Assembly (NCBI GenBank): GCA_905250115.1
Contig: CAJNOI010000003.1
Location: 927,406 to 991,405 of the forward strand
Source of the DNA: Adineta steineri
Taxonomy: Eukaryota; Rotifera; Eurotatoria; Adinetida; Adinetidae
Direction of reading: 5' to 3'
Length of the DNA stretch: 64,000 bases
The position numbers and the translations under genes are program-made. Below, piece after piece: positions 11,786 through 23,277 of the stretch (position 1 is its first letter; every line of letters starts with the position of its first letter). The notes beneath the pieces are model-generated. The model saw only the letters and a list, made by a program, of their open reading frames with translations. It had not been told where the DNA came from and ran no database searches.

Positions 11786-13687
11786 TTTTGATAAATATCC
11801 ATTACATTTTTATTATTTCGATCTTAATTATTTCATTTCTCTATTTTTTCATCAACTTCCACGATTTAATTATTCAGAATAACAAAAACTCGATATCGAA
11901 AATAAATAAAATATTTATTTAAACAATTCTTCACAAACAAATTCATCATTCGAATTCAATTTCATCTTCTTCATCTTTTTCAACAGAAATTAGCATGTTG
12001 TTCTTCTCGATTCTTTTTCTTTTCTTCTCAATGTTAATAAAAGATTTAGAAGATTAATCAATATTTCATTTATTTTTCTCTTACTTTATTAAATTTTGTG
12101 TGAAGAATTAAATGTTTAACAATAAAATAAAGAACAATAAATGAAAAATAAATATTTCAATTTATTCACTACAATTACGTATGTCTCTTAATAGAGCGAG
12201 ATAAATATGTTCTCTTCTCTCACTCTTTTCATTGATTCAATCTGTTAGTAACTTTTAGAAGTTATTTTCTAATTAATAAAAAGTAGTTAGATCTCCATTT
12301 CTGTTTGGAAAAAAAAGAAATCTTAATTTGTCGTGTTTCATTGATAATAAGTCGAAATATTATTTTAATCAAATGACGGACATTGCAGAAATCGATTTTT
12401 TTTGAAGAGAAATGATTTTGAATAATATTTGATTAAAATTTTGTGTTTCTTCAAAATATTTTGATATGAGATGCCGATGAATAAAGAAATGATGAAAAAT
12501 AGTTTATTCTTTTTCTTTAGATTTTTCAAGAGTTCTTCATAAAGTAAAAGAATTGTTAATGCATATGTATTCAGATGTCACTTTTATTTCAATTTCAATT
12601 GTTAAATTGTTGGTGTTGAACGAATAAAATCTAAATGAGAATTGTGCACGAATTATTATTTTCTTTCAATTTTCTCTCCATGTGATGAATTGAATAGAGA
12701 AATTGATTAATTTTCATATAAAATAATCTTCTTAGATTTAACATTATTTATATTCTAAAGATTTACTTTTTTATCATTATTGATAATTTGAATAATTCTT
12801 TTTGGAAATGAAATAATGTCACAGATCTGAGTTTAAAGTCGAAATTTCGATGTTATAAATATTTATTCTTTTATAGATTTTCTATTTGTTCATTTTGAAT
12901 ATTTGAATATAGATTCTCTAAAATAATTCAATTTTTTATAGGAAAAAATTGAAATTCTTTTTTAACATTAGTAATTACAGAGATATGTGTATCAATCGTA
13001 TGAGAATATAGATTTTTATTCAACTGTTGAATTCATAAAAGAAAATTATTGAAAAATAAAAAATATTTCTTATAAAATTCATTTGAGATTATTAAACAAG
13101 AACTTATTTCGATTAAATCGTCTGACTGATTTATTTTAATCGTACAGAAATTGAGAAGATCATACATATTTTTAAATTAAGAAATATCTTTACTCATTGT
13201 TAAGAAAATCATCGAATTAACAGATATTTTTATTGTCATGAAGAATAAAATCTTTCCGAGATTTACATTTAAGTTGAAAATTGATCACTGCCGGCGTGTC
13301 TCAATGATGAACGAAAAAAAGAAATTATCAAGATAGTTTCTATAAAAATGTTATGAATTTTATGATTTGTGACTATTTAAGATTATGAATGGTTGTTAAC
13401 AATTGATAAGATTCGTTGAATGTTCATAAACATTGAATTTCTCTTATCTTATGAAATAAATCTATCGCTGTCGTATTTTGATGAACATCTTTGAAATATT
13501 CCGATAAATTTGTTGTCGATATATGAAGAGTTTATTGAGAAGAATCGATACTTATAGAAAATGATTTAAAATTGAGACAATAAGAATTGTTCAGTCGAAA
13601 AAATAATTCACATTTCTACGACTACAGTCTTCGCCGAAGAACTTGTGCAAGTTTGTTGAAATAGCATGATGAATGGAGTAAGAGTTG
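11786..13687. other. AT-rich non-coding stretch
   Basis: Long A/T tracts and no convincing gene. On the minus strand near 12035-11950 there is a short possible C-terminal exon reading …NNMLISVEKDEEDEIEFE followed by a stop. Its acidic ending looks protein-like, but no other exon is seen, so I do not call it. The rest is probably the 3' flank of the minus-strand gene ending at 13688. Confidence 0.4.
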
Positions 13688-15681
13688 TCAAGATTTTGTA
13701 TTCTGTTCAATCTGTTCTCTTATACAACGAATATATCCTTCTATTTCTGAAATCCTCGAGTTGGTCGGTGGCAATGATTTTAACAGAATTTCTTTGGCTT
13801 TAAGACAATATTCGAGAGCCTTCTTAGGCTTTTGATTGCGACTATAGGCCAATCCCATGTTTGTGTAAATAATACCAAAATTTTCATGATCAGCAGGAAG
13901 TCGTTGTTGTCGGTTGAGCTCGAGCGCTGTTTCATAATGTTGAATAGCTAATTTTGGTTCGTTTTTTCCTCTGTAAATGTTACCCATCGTTAGATGAACG
14001 TTAGAAAGCTGTGGATCAGCAAATAAGCGCAGTATCGGGTAAGCTTTCTCTTCATATGCTAGAGCTGTGTCGAGATCTCCTTTCTTCCAATAAATTTGAC
14101 CCATTACCATGTGAGTTAGAGCAGTGTTGCGTCGATTACTTCTTTTCTCATGAATCTCGAGTTCCTTGAAATGATATTCTAATGCTTGATCATACTGACC
14201 GAGAGCAGTTGCTGCAGCTCCCAGTCCATAGTAGCATCGAGCTCTATCTAATTGCTCTGTAGACGGTTCTGACAGTAGTTGTAGGTAATAATTCATCGCT
14301 TGTTCATGATCACCGCGTCGGTTAAGTAAACAGCCAAGTGAGGTAATATCATCGCCTATATCAGATTTTGTTTGTTTCATTAAATCTTTCAGTTCATAAT
14401 TATCTTTGCTACAAAGACTAAGATCTGCGATCCAACACTGCCCAGATTTACTAAATTCGAGCTGATCAATTTTGAAGATGCAGCCCAACATTATGAGAAC
14501 TTCTTTTTCTTCGCTATAGGCAGAAAGGTGAGCGACGTTTGCATAAGGCTTTGTGTTTTTGATCGTTGTGTCAATATTAAATTGAAAGAGAATTCGTGTG
14601 CTATCAACTGTAATAGGAGCACCAGAGTCACCGAAGAAGCTACCTGTGCTTCGATCAAGACTAGTGCTTAAGAAGCTGTGCATAGATACGAATTGTCCGA
14701 CATTACGAAGCATGTAGTTTACCTCTTTTGTCGAAATAGTTGAACCTCGATACACTCGGAGAGTATGATCTTTGCGTTGAGACGAAGCCGCATCACGCTG
14801 ATATTCCTCAGTTAGTTGAGCGTTCAAATCGGTAATGAAGAAACGCATAGCAAAAAGTACTTCGTAGTCCGAGTCGCGAAGTGCTTTGTTCAGAGTGGAG
14901 AAAAATAAGTCGTAACGAGTGTACCACCATACAGCTTTGTCTGACTGATACTCGTTTTGAAACTTTTCGATGACCTGTAATTGGACCTTGTCTCCTTCAT
15001 AGATTCGTTTAAAATGATTGATGAGGTCTTGCTTCGCCGTGGATTTTCGGTCAGATGCTATTTTGAGGAGAACATCGATAAGCACCTGAAAGAACATAAA
15101 GACAGCATTTTTGGAATCCCTTTCTTCTGAAAAGATCCCCGGTTGTCGAGTGTTATAGACGCTCAGCACAATCGAATCATTGTCCACTCGTTTGAGCAGT
15201 CGTTTATATTTTAAAATAGCTTTGATCAATTGATCCGATTGCCCAAAGATGCCCTGATACTGCAATATAAGAGAAGTGTTTACAAAACTACTTCGACAAC
15301 GAAACTCACTTTTTTATAACTTTCGCTCCATATCGGCGACATTTCAACAGAAGAATAAACGTAGATTGCTTTCAGTTGGGGAAAACCATGTAAAGCTGGC
15401 ACAATCTGGTGACTGTAGGGTTCAGATACTAGTAGAATAACCTTTCGCCTGGTTAAATCAATTCCATAATTCATCCATGCAATAATATCCTCGAAGATGA
15501 TTAGTTCAGATATCATTTGTCTCAATTGTCTTTGAGTTTGGATATTTTCTTCGCTCGCGTTCACATTTTCATCCAGCCAGATAAGTATGTAATGGTCAGA
15601 TTCTCTCGTGACGTTTTTGAAAAGACGCGCTGGTCGTTTCTCTGCCGATGTTACAGAACTATTGAGACATGTAGTGGTCAT
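13688..15681 (-). CDS. ADP-ribosyltransferase with TPR repeats
   Basis: Two exons, 15681-15310 and 15259-13688, join in phase across a 50-bp GTGAGT…TTGCAG intron to give about 647 residues. Residues 1-124 form an N-terminal alpha/beta region (…YILIWLDENV… and …IVPALHGFPQLKAIYVY…) seen in a bdelloid ART family. The central ART domain shows the arginine-specific R-S-ExE signature: Arg in VYRG (about residue 295), STS (about 322-324) and EKE within YSEEKEVL (about 375-377). The C-terminal third carries about five tetratricopeptide repeats (for example ALEYHFKELEIHEKRSNRR and AIQHYETALELNRQ), expected to bind partner proteins. It should transfer ADP-ribose from NAD+ to protein side chains. The catalytic triad is complete, so activity is plausible; substrate and cellular role are unknown. 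No signal peptide or membrane segment is obvious. Confidence 0.88.
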
Positions 15682-18600
15682 TTTTAGATCTGAAATTTTA
15701 TCAACTGTCCAAATGTTAGAAATATGAAATAATACAGAAGAAAGGTACTGAGGTGATTCGTTGACTTACTAGCTTTGTAATCAACTATATTATAAAGCTG
15801 ATTTTTACCTATTCTGTGACTATGATTTCTGGTTGGCTTTTCAAAACATATGCTGAATGGCCTAAAAGCAAGAAAAAATAGTCTATTTTTAGTTTTTATC
15901 TTGTCAACTGTCGACGAGGTCTCATATTTATACCACATACCCTACATGATATAGATAAAAGATGCAGCATATGAATGATATTTAGATGTAGTAGTCAGAC
16001 GCAAAGCATACATTTATGCATTCCAACAAAGCAAATAGATGGTAGAAAACTATGTCTTCACGAAGTATTTTCACTATGAATTTTTTCACAATCTTGCTGT
16101 CTCTCATATGCTATGCGCACCATATGTAAGTGCTATAAGAGAACATAGAATAATTTGCGGTGTCGTTGTTATATACTACGAAGAATTTTCTGCTATATGG
16201 AGAAAAAAACATTTCTGACGATTTTTACCTATCCAAAAAAAAAGTCAGACGATGCAGTCTTTTACAATTCTTCTATCATCAGCGGATAAAGCAAAACAAA
16301 CCGAACAACACTGTTTTGAGCGTCGGAGCGGCACTTTCTGCTACAGGAAGAAAATTATCAAGACATTTTTGTTTCATTACATTTACTAAAATTGTAGTAT
16401 GCCAGCATTTTTCTTCTCGTTGATGATTTACAAAATAAAAAATACTATATTTTTTCATAAATAAATGGTATATCAACTGGGAAATTGAAAGCACTCAGCT
16501 CTAGAGAATACTCTGTATTAAAATACGAGAATTAATCTATGCTTGAACCTTCCGTGTACTGTTTCTTATCAACAGTTACAAATCAAATGAGCTCATTTAA
16601 TATGATCTCATTTATAGTAAACGTACATACTAGTCTGATTGTGTCTGCTCTTGATTTAACACTAAATAGTGAATATGTAGTTCATCGACACTCTCTAATC
16701 AGAAAAATGAAATAAAAACATTTCTATTTTTATTTTTATGCTAGACTAGATAATTTTATTGAAAAAGTAGAAAATCAGAATTATTTTGTTACAAATGCAA
16801 GAAATGTTGACCAAACCAATCACTAAAAACCTAAGAAAATATTTATCATATATATTTATTTATGAATTTTATTACTTACCAATGATGTATAGGAATAAAA
16901 TAAAACATTATTCAATTGAATAGCGGGCCATGCACAATAATTAGCTTTCATAACAGTTGGAAAATCCTATGATTAAACTTTTATAAGAAAATAATTCAAA
17001 AAATAAAGATTTAATTTACTTCACAGAAACATTGGAAGATATAGAAGAATAAATATATACGCAAGATTTTTTTTACATATATGTTTGTATATACCATCTT
17101 AGTTTTTGAAATGACACCCTATATGGAAACGTTGTTGTTAATGAAAACAGAGAATTTATTTATCGTTATACGTTGAGGCTAATCGTTTGAGCTTTTTATT
17201 AATACAAAGAATAAGATAAAACTCATCTTTATTTTTATTTATAGTAACCCGTGACGATGAATTGATAAGTAGTCTATTCTGAAATTGCTAATAAATAGCT
17301 TAAAATGTATTATTCATCTCATCCATCAACATAAACATAACTTCACACTGTATTTGACTCACAGCTTGTTGTGTTTGATATGCAATATACTGATCATGAA
17401 TTTGAATCTCGATCCAGAATAATCGTACTCAAGTTCGTCCAATTATATTGTTTATTAACGCACACAAACGCGTTAAATATTCCAACGTGGTTATAAGTGA
17501 TATAATATTGTCATTTTTTCCCAACAAAAATTCGCACGTGTTAATGTGTTCGTTCTTTCTCTTATTTCTTTTGGTTACCTGCACCTGCAAAACAATCTTT
17601 TTCTTCTAGCTTGTAAAAATATACACATATCCTTCTCCCGAACATCATTTATTTTTCTTTCTTAAGTCATCATATGATTTAATTAGAAGAAGGATTATGG
17701 AGAATGCAAATGATAATATTAGTTGTTCTAAATTTCATTCATTATTTGTAATCGTTCTTCTAGATTATGATCAACTATGTTATAATAAATGTAATTGCCC
17801 AAATTCATCCAGTACGATCGTACTTTTGTTGTATATTTTTGTTTCATATGTACTAAGATATCTTATATTGCAAAATAAAATTGAAAAAGAAATTTTTAAA
17901 AAGAGAATGACCAAAAGTTAAAGATGCGAGAAAGCACGCTATAAATCATATCTTTTGAATGTATGTATAAAAATATACTTCATCAATAGACTTCAAGCAA
18001 AGAAGTTTTTTGATATTAATAATATTTTTATTTATTCATCTATTTTACATTTATTTAGTATCACACCATTTAGATAAATACAATATTTTCTTTATTTTTT
18101 GTTCATTCAATATAATCTAGTTGAAATCAGGTATTATTCCAATAACAATTTATTTTTGTGATTGTAAATGTTTTTTTTTCATGATATATTTCAAACAAGT
18201 AAGACTTTGTATTGCAATAGTACTATTTTGTTGTTTTAGTTGTCTAATATATGGTGAGAACTTGGATTGCATGAACATCAACTTTGATTCATTTGAATTA
18301 AGAAATTGAAATGAACCAACAGTACAACATCAATTCATATAAGAGAGAAAAAAATCAATCATGCATATAAAATGCTCTTTTGTAAATCTTTATTTTTATT
18401 TTTATGTTTTGATGTATGTATGATATTTAAGAACAAAGAAGAAAAGAAAATATGATCTTGAGTAGTCAGTTTAGAGATAACAAAATAAGGATAGAGGAAA
18501 TAAGCGTTACTCACTCACAAGTCACTTTCGTTTGTTCTGCCATTAATGCGCATTATACATACAAAGAAAATGTGTATGTATGTTTTCTTTCGTTCTATTG

Positions 18601-19220
18601 CATTAATACACTAATTCTGTGCAATGAATAACGTGCATCACTAATAAAACGAAAATAACAACTATTAGACGAATATCTGATGTTTTTCTTATCTCTAACG
18701 GATGAATAAATACTTTTTCTGTAAAATTTTAATTTATTTTAAGTCGTAATATTTTATGATTTTAGTGACGAACAAATAAATAAATAAATACGTAGATAAA
18801 TGAAGTAACATGAAAAAAAATGAAATAAGATTGATGAGAGAAGAATGAAGATAGTTTGTATATTATTTTTATTTTTAATTTTCTTTTTACAGTACTAATG
18901 CAAATAATAAACGATACAGTGGATATTGATATGAATGTGATGTAGAATATATACAGAAACATTTACATCCATGTCTTCGATTTACTCATTGAATTTTTGA
19001 GATAATTAGATTACTTTTATACTGTTCAATTCATCAGGCATTTCTATGTTCAAAAGAGAAAGCATATTTGAATGTTTATATGAAACTTTTTAAATATAAA
19101 TAAAACCTATTGATGCTGTCTGTTAGATACTGATGTGTTCGCCTTCCCTTTTGGCTTTCTTGTTATTTTCTCTTATGATATATGTGATGAATTTTTCCGA
19201 TTTACTGCCGATTGATCCCT
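15682..19220. other. Mostly non-coding stretch with orphan exon-like pieces
   Basis: No complete gene is recognised in this AT-rich 3.5 kb. Two pieces look like first exons of secreted proteins: 16052-16125 (described separately) and 18181-18250, where a hydrophobic leader (…CIAIVLFCCFSCLIYG) runs into a GTGAGA donor. No downstream coding exons follow either one. Short microsatellite-like AAAT runs occur near 18774-18790. The other small open frames have no recognisable domain. Confidence 0.35.
16052..16125 (+). CDS. Orphan signal-peptide exon
   Basis: ATG at 16052 encodes a short leader (MSSRSIFTMNFFTILLSLIC then YAHH) with a classic hydrophobic core, ending at a strong donor AT|GTAAGT (16126). 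Its first codons (ATGTCTTCACGAAG) match the start of the secreted-protein gene at 63947 (ATGGCTTCACGAAG) with one difference. No downstream exon is found, so it may be a relic. Confidence 0.3.
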
Positions 19221-19223
19221 ACT

Positions 19224-19241
19224 TCGCCCTCACCCACACTT
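19224..19241. repeat. Isolated telomere-like C-arm
   Basis: ACTTCGCCCTCACCCACACT is a lone C-rich arm resembling those of the palindromic elements, without a clear G-rich partner nearby. Confidence 0.35.
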
Positions 19242-19300
19242 CGCTCTTGTGATGTTTCTTTCAAGTAATTTCCAATCAGGGATAAATCGAGAGGATCCTC

Positions 19301-19369
19301 ACTTTTCCTTTTCTGTCATATATATGTATATGTGATTCATATACAAGTATATGGTAGAAAAGGAAAAGT
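19301..19369. repeat. Long hairpin around an AT-rich core
   Basis: ACTTTTCCTTTTCTGTCATA begins the left arm, and the right arm ends …TAGAAAAGGAAAAGT. The two pair over about 30 bases with a few mismatches and a tiny loop. The transcript would fold into a near-perfect stem. It could be a small foldback element or a structured RNA precursor. Confidence 0.6.
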
Positions 19370-19906
19370 CCATCGCATAATATGAGGGATTTTTCCTCAG
19401 ACAGTTACGTTTCTTACCTGTACAATAGAAAAATAACATTATGAATGTGCGTCTCTACGTAATCACTTCCTTGCTACGAGGAAAAAACCACTCATGGATG
19501 AATGATCACTGCAGATAAGAAGAGTATATATACGTGTGTATTTCTCATACATTTACTCTATCTTAATAGTTGTTTCTTTTATTTGCAACTAGTATATTTA
19601 TTCATTCGTATTTTATATCAATCGTCCAATATCAAATTCATCAGGTTACTACTGTACTATTTTTATTTGACTCACAGTATTTCTATGATGTATTATCATA
19701 TCCCAATCTATTACTCTAGGAAAAAGTCAGTGGCGGATCTAGGATCTTGGAAGCGAGGGGTAATACTTGAGGAGAGGGAGGGGGGTGATTTCGGCTAAAA
19801 CTATTTTTTGAGGCCAATCGAAGTAGTATGAACCTATTTTTCCGTTTATTTTTTTCGTGCTGTTGTTACATATACCTATATCATATATAGTGTGATTTAT
19901 CATCTC

Positions 19907-19978
19907 CATCTTGAGGGTGTGGGTGTAGGTGAGACAGAAATATTCACATTCATACCTTCACCCACACCCACACCCACT
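19907..19978. repeat. Telomere-like palindromic element 7
   Basis: CATCTTGAGGGTGTGGGTG at 19907-19925 is a 19-base sequence found exactly reverse-complemented at 20613-20631. The element closes with CACCCACACCCACACCCAC at 19959-19977, which is more than three CCCACA units. Confidence 0.8.
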
Positions 19979-20062
19979 TGCACTCGAACCCAGATCGAGC
20001 GGCACTCTGAAAGGTTGGAAGCAGTCTTCTACATTCTCACTATCAGAATATTTGTAGTCAAC

Positions 20063-20291
20063 ATGGTTAAAGTATGGTATCAACACGATCTAAACGTTCC
20101 GATGAAAATCAACATCGATTCTGGTTCAGATATTGATGATTTAAAACAAAACATTTTTGGTAAAACTGATAAAGGACAGTATCTGGCGAAGTACAACGGC
20201 CAACCATTAAGACCATCGGCGAAAGTTCCAAAGGATACAACTGATGATAAACCAATTGTGTTTACTAAAATTGTTGATTTACCACCTGTAG
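20063..20291 (+). CDS. Ubiquitin-like first exon, possible Crinkler-type N-terminus
   Basis: ATG at 20063 opens a 76-residue coding exon (MVKVWYQHDLNVPMKINI…DIDDLKQNIFGK…) that ends at a perfect donor, G|GTAAGT, at 20292; read through, it would stop two codons later. The pattern (MVKVW, a short hydrophilic loop, a DIDDLK helix, then LAKYNGQPL and a proline/charged tail) resembles the ubiquitin-like N-terminal domain of Crinkler-type proteins, but I cannot confirm this. No effector domain or further exon follows before the telomere-like element at 20538. The exon lies within a 725-bp interval bounded by 19-bp perfect inverted repeats (19907 and 20631), which suggests a captured fragment. A complete gene with a distant second exon remains possible. 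Confidence 0.4.
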
Positions 20292-20537
20292 GTAAGTAAA
20301 AAGATGTTATAAGTATTACTTTCGTTGAGTTAAAATTGGAAACTATCATACCTATAAGACTTGAAGAGTGATTATGCTTTGTGCATACTACAATGCTTAT
20401 GTATTCATATTTATCAGAATGAAAAATTGAATAGATATCTATAAAACGCCTATATTAAGCTTACCCAAGTGAAAGAATTAGTGTAATGAGTAACTACGAA
20501 TAAAAACTCAGGAATAGAAGATGTCAACATGAAAGTA

Positions 20538-20631
20538 TGGGTATAGGGCGTGGATGGGTGAATGTGGGTATTAGGTGTGGGTCGAGGTTTACTTTTTTTC
20601 TCATACGCACCGCACCCACACCCTCAAGATG
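20538..20631. repeat. Telomere-like palindromic element 8
   Basis: The G-rich half GGGTATAGGGCGTGGATGGG…GGTGTGGGTCGAGG is followed by a T-run and the C-rich half GCACCGCACCCACACCCTC, ending AAGATG. Its right end is the exact inverse of the left end of element 7. Confidence 0.78.
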
Positions 20632-20866
20632 CTTATGTCGAAAAACGACCCCTCTCCTTTACTTTTTTCAAGATGACAATTATTATTGATCAAAACAACA
20701 AAATCGAAGGATTTCTTTTCGATCAAATATTTTTCATTTGAATTTATCTTCATTTTCTTCATTTAATTCGAAAAGTAAAAGATCTTTTCATCTCAAAGTC
20801 ACAAGACAACTTTAAGTTTCACAAAAATAAAAAATTTCTCAATCAAAATGTTTTTTTACGGAATTT

Positions 20867-21919
20867 TTGAATTCGAAAAAAGAAAATTTCTTATTCTTCA
20901 AATTTTATTTTTTCAAATTCGATTTTTTTTCTTTTCTTTTTTGCCAAAACCCAACATTTTCACAAATTCATTTTAATAAAATTCACCTTTTTCTCATATT
21001 CTTAGAACAAAACAACGTACAATCTAACAAATTCAAACAATATGGAATTATTTGTGCGGGGGGAAATGAACTAGGAAATGAATTAAATCAACTCTTTTTC
21101 CCTCATGGGATCTTTATTGATCATTACAAGAATATTTTCATTGCTGATCATGACAATCATCGGATTGTTGGATGGAAATGTAATTCGAGCGAAGGACAAA
21201 TCATGGTTGGAAGAAATGGTCAAGGAAAGAGAGATGATCAATTGAATTGTCCAACAGATGTTCTTATTGATACAGAAAATAATTCTTTCATCATTTCTGA
21301 TCGAAAAAATAGACAAGTAATCCGATGTTTTTATCAAAATGAAGCAAAACCACAAGTTCTCATTTCTGATATCGATTGTTATGGTCTGTCAATGGATAAA
21401 AATGGATTTATTTATATTTCTGATCCGGAGAAAAATGAAGTGAGACGATGGAAAAAAGGAGAGGGAAGAGGGACAACTGTTGCAGGTGGACATGGACAAG
21501 GAGATCAACTCAATCAACTCAATTCTCCTCGTTATATCTTTGTTGATGAAGACGAGTCTCTTTATGTAGCAGATAAAGATAATCATCGTGTGATGAAATG
21601 GACAAAAAATGCAAAGGAAGGAATTGTTGTTGCTGGTGGAAATGGTGAAGGAGATAGTCTCGAACAATTGTCTTATCCTTATGGAGTGGCTGTTGATTGC
21701 TGGGATCAAATCTATGTGGCAGATTTTGGAAATCATCGAGTAATGCGTTGGTGTGAAAGAGATGCAGAAGGTGAAATTGTTGTTGGTGGGAATGGAAGAG
21801 GAGAAGAATTAAATCAGTTGAATGATCCCATTAGTTTATCATTTGATGATGAAGAGAATCTCTATGTTGTTGATCTGAAGAATCATCGAATATTAAAATA
21901 TGAAATATGTCTTGATTAA
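20867..21919 (+). CDS. NHL-repeat beta-propeller protein
   Basis: The certain coding part starts at an intron acceptor (TTCTCATATTCTTAG, exon from 21006) and runs to the TAA at 21917-21919, about 304 residues. The open frame continues upstream to an ATG at 20867, but that part is low-complexity Phe/Lys sequence and probably intron; the true start exon was not found. Six blade-like repeats are visible, each pairing a GIxVD-type strand with IYVADxxNHRVMRW and a (V/A)GGNGxGxxLNQL loop: FFPHGIFID, NCPTDVLID, SDIDCYGLSMD, NSPRYIFVD, SYPYGVAVD and NDPISLSFD. These fold as a six-bladed NHL propeller used for protein or ligand binding; no catalytic motif is expected. The family is greatly expanded in bdelloids. 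The 5' end may be missing or lie in the AT-rich DNA between 20632 and 20990. Confidence 0.85.
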   Translation: MNSKKENFLFFKFYFFKFDFFSFLFCQNPTFSQIHFNKIHLFLIFLEQNNVQSNKFKQYGIICAGGNELGNELNQLFFPHGIFIDHYKNIFIADHDNHRIVGWKCNSSEGQIMVGRNGQGKRDDQLNCPTDVLIDTENNSFIISDRKNRQVIRCFYQNEAKPQVLISDIDCYGLSMDKNGFIYISDPEKNEVRRWKKGEGRGTTVAGGHGQGDQLNQLNSPRYIFVDEDESLYVADKDNHRVMKWTKNAKEGIVVAGGNGEGDSLEQLSYPYGVAVDCWDQIYVADFGNHRVMRWCERDAEGEIVVGGNGRGEELNQLNDPISLSFDDEENLYVVDLKNHRILKYEICLD

Positions 21920-23277
21920 AAGGTTTTGTTTTTGATCAAATGAACTTTGAGAAAACAAAACAAACGAATTTTGAAATAATAATCAAGAAGAACTTTTGAT
22001 GAAAAAATAAAAATAATTTGAAAGAAAAAATTGTTTTTTGAATATTTTTATTTAAACTTCAATAAAATCTTTTTTCAAATTTTTATTTTCTTCTTTTTTT
22101 TCTGCAATTAAATAAATTTGTTCATCAAAATATTTTTCACTCAAAATCGATTTGACATTTTTATTGCAGATTTTTCAACGAAAACAAAACGACTTCAAAA
22201 GAATTTTGTAAAATAAAATAAAACTTCAGTCGAAATAAATTTGTCTCGATATTTAGACTCCAAGAAGCAAAAGAAATAATTCGAACAAATCTGTTCTTTA
22301 AAAATTGATCAATTTGATTAAATAAATGTCTTCTGTTTGAGTTTGAACATCTAAAGAGAAAATTTTCATTTATTCTCAAACATTTGTTAGTGACGAAAAC
22401 GATTTTTCGTCATGTTTTTCTTGTGAAATGTGAAAAGATCAAATATTTTATTCAACATTTATGACAAGTTTGTTTTTCTCCTCTAACCAATTCTTTTTCC
22501 ATCATTGACCAACAACAAAAAACAAATAATTTGGTAACATTTTTTCCTTTTTTAAGAGAAACAATATGAACAAAAGAAGATAATTTCAATTATTTTATCG
22601 ATTTGAAATAAAACAAATAAATTATTTTTATTCAAAAGACAAAAAATGAAGAAATGATTCTTTCATTTGTCATTGCTTATTTTGATAAAAATTGCTTTGT
22701 TGTTTTGTTCATTTGTGTTTTACCTAAGTGATCAACGTTGAGAAATGTGAGAAAAATATTTAATTTTTCGATAATATTTTGAAAATATATTTGATGATTG
22801 TTCTGTTGATAATCAATCGATAAACGAATAAATACTTTTAATAACTCTTTATTGTTCGTTTATCTGCGAAGATTATTGATCATTTATTCAAGATTTATTT
22901 GAAAATGACTGAAATTTTGAAAAGTTGAAGGAATTGTTCATATCTATAAGTGTGAAAATTGATTAAGCGAAGAGAAAATCTTTTCATTTCGTTTATTTTT
23001 GTTAACTGAAAAGAATATTTCTTTTATTTTCTTCTCTGTGAAATTCAAAATGATTCCCATTCGACGAAAAACAAAATGTCGCTGAAAATTCTTGAACCCT
23101 CAAGATTTATAATTCTAATTTAAGAATAATGCTATATGTCGACAACTTTATGTGCTTTAATAATGTTGATCTTTTTTTCTTCTTAAAAACAAATAAATAA
23201 TAAACCGAATACCATAGGATAAAAAATTATATTGTTAAGAAATGAAGAACGATTAAATAAAGTAATGGATAATATTA
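21920..23277. other. AT-rich intergenic stretch
   Basis: No coding exon is recognised. It separates the plus-strand NHL gene from the 3' end of minus-strand PARG copy 1, so both 3' ends face each other across it. Long A/T runs dominate. Confidence 0.5.

Noticed and set aside
19907..20631. CRISPR-like array from spaced GGGTGTG repeats
   Set aside because: Units are in inverted pairs with irregular spacing in eukaryotic DNA; no regular direct repeat-spacer pattern is present.
20867..21005. N-terminal Phe/Lys-rich extension of the NHL protein
   Set aside because: It is a low-complexity T-rich sequence ending in a strong polypyrimidine tract and AG, so it reads better as intron than as coding.
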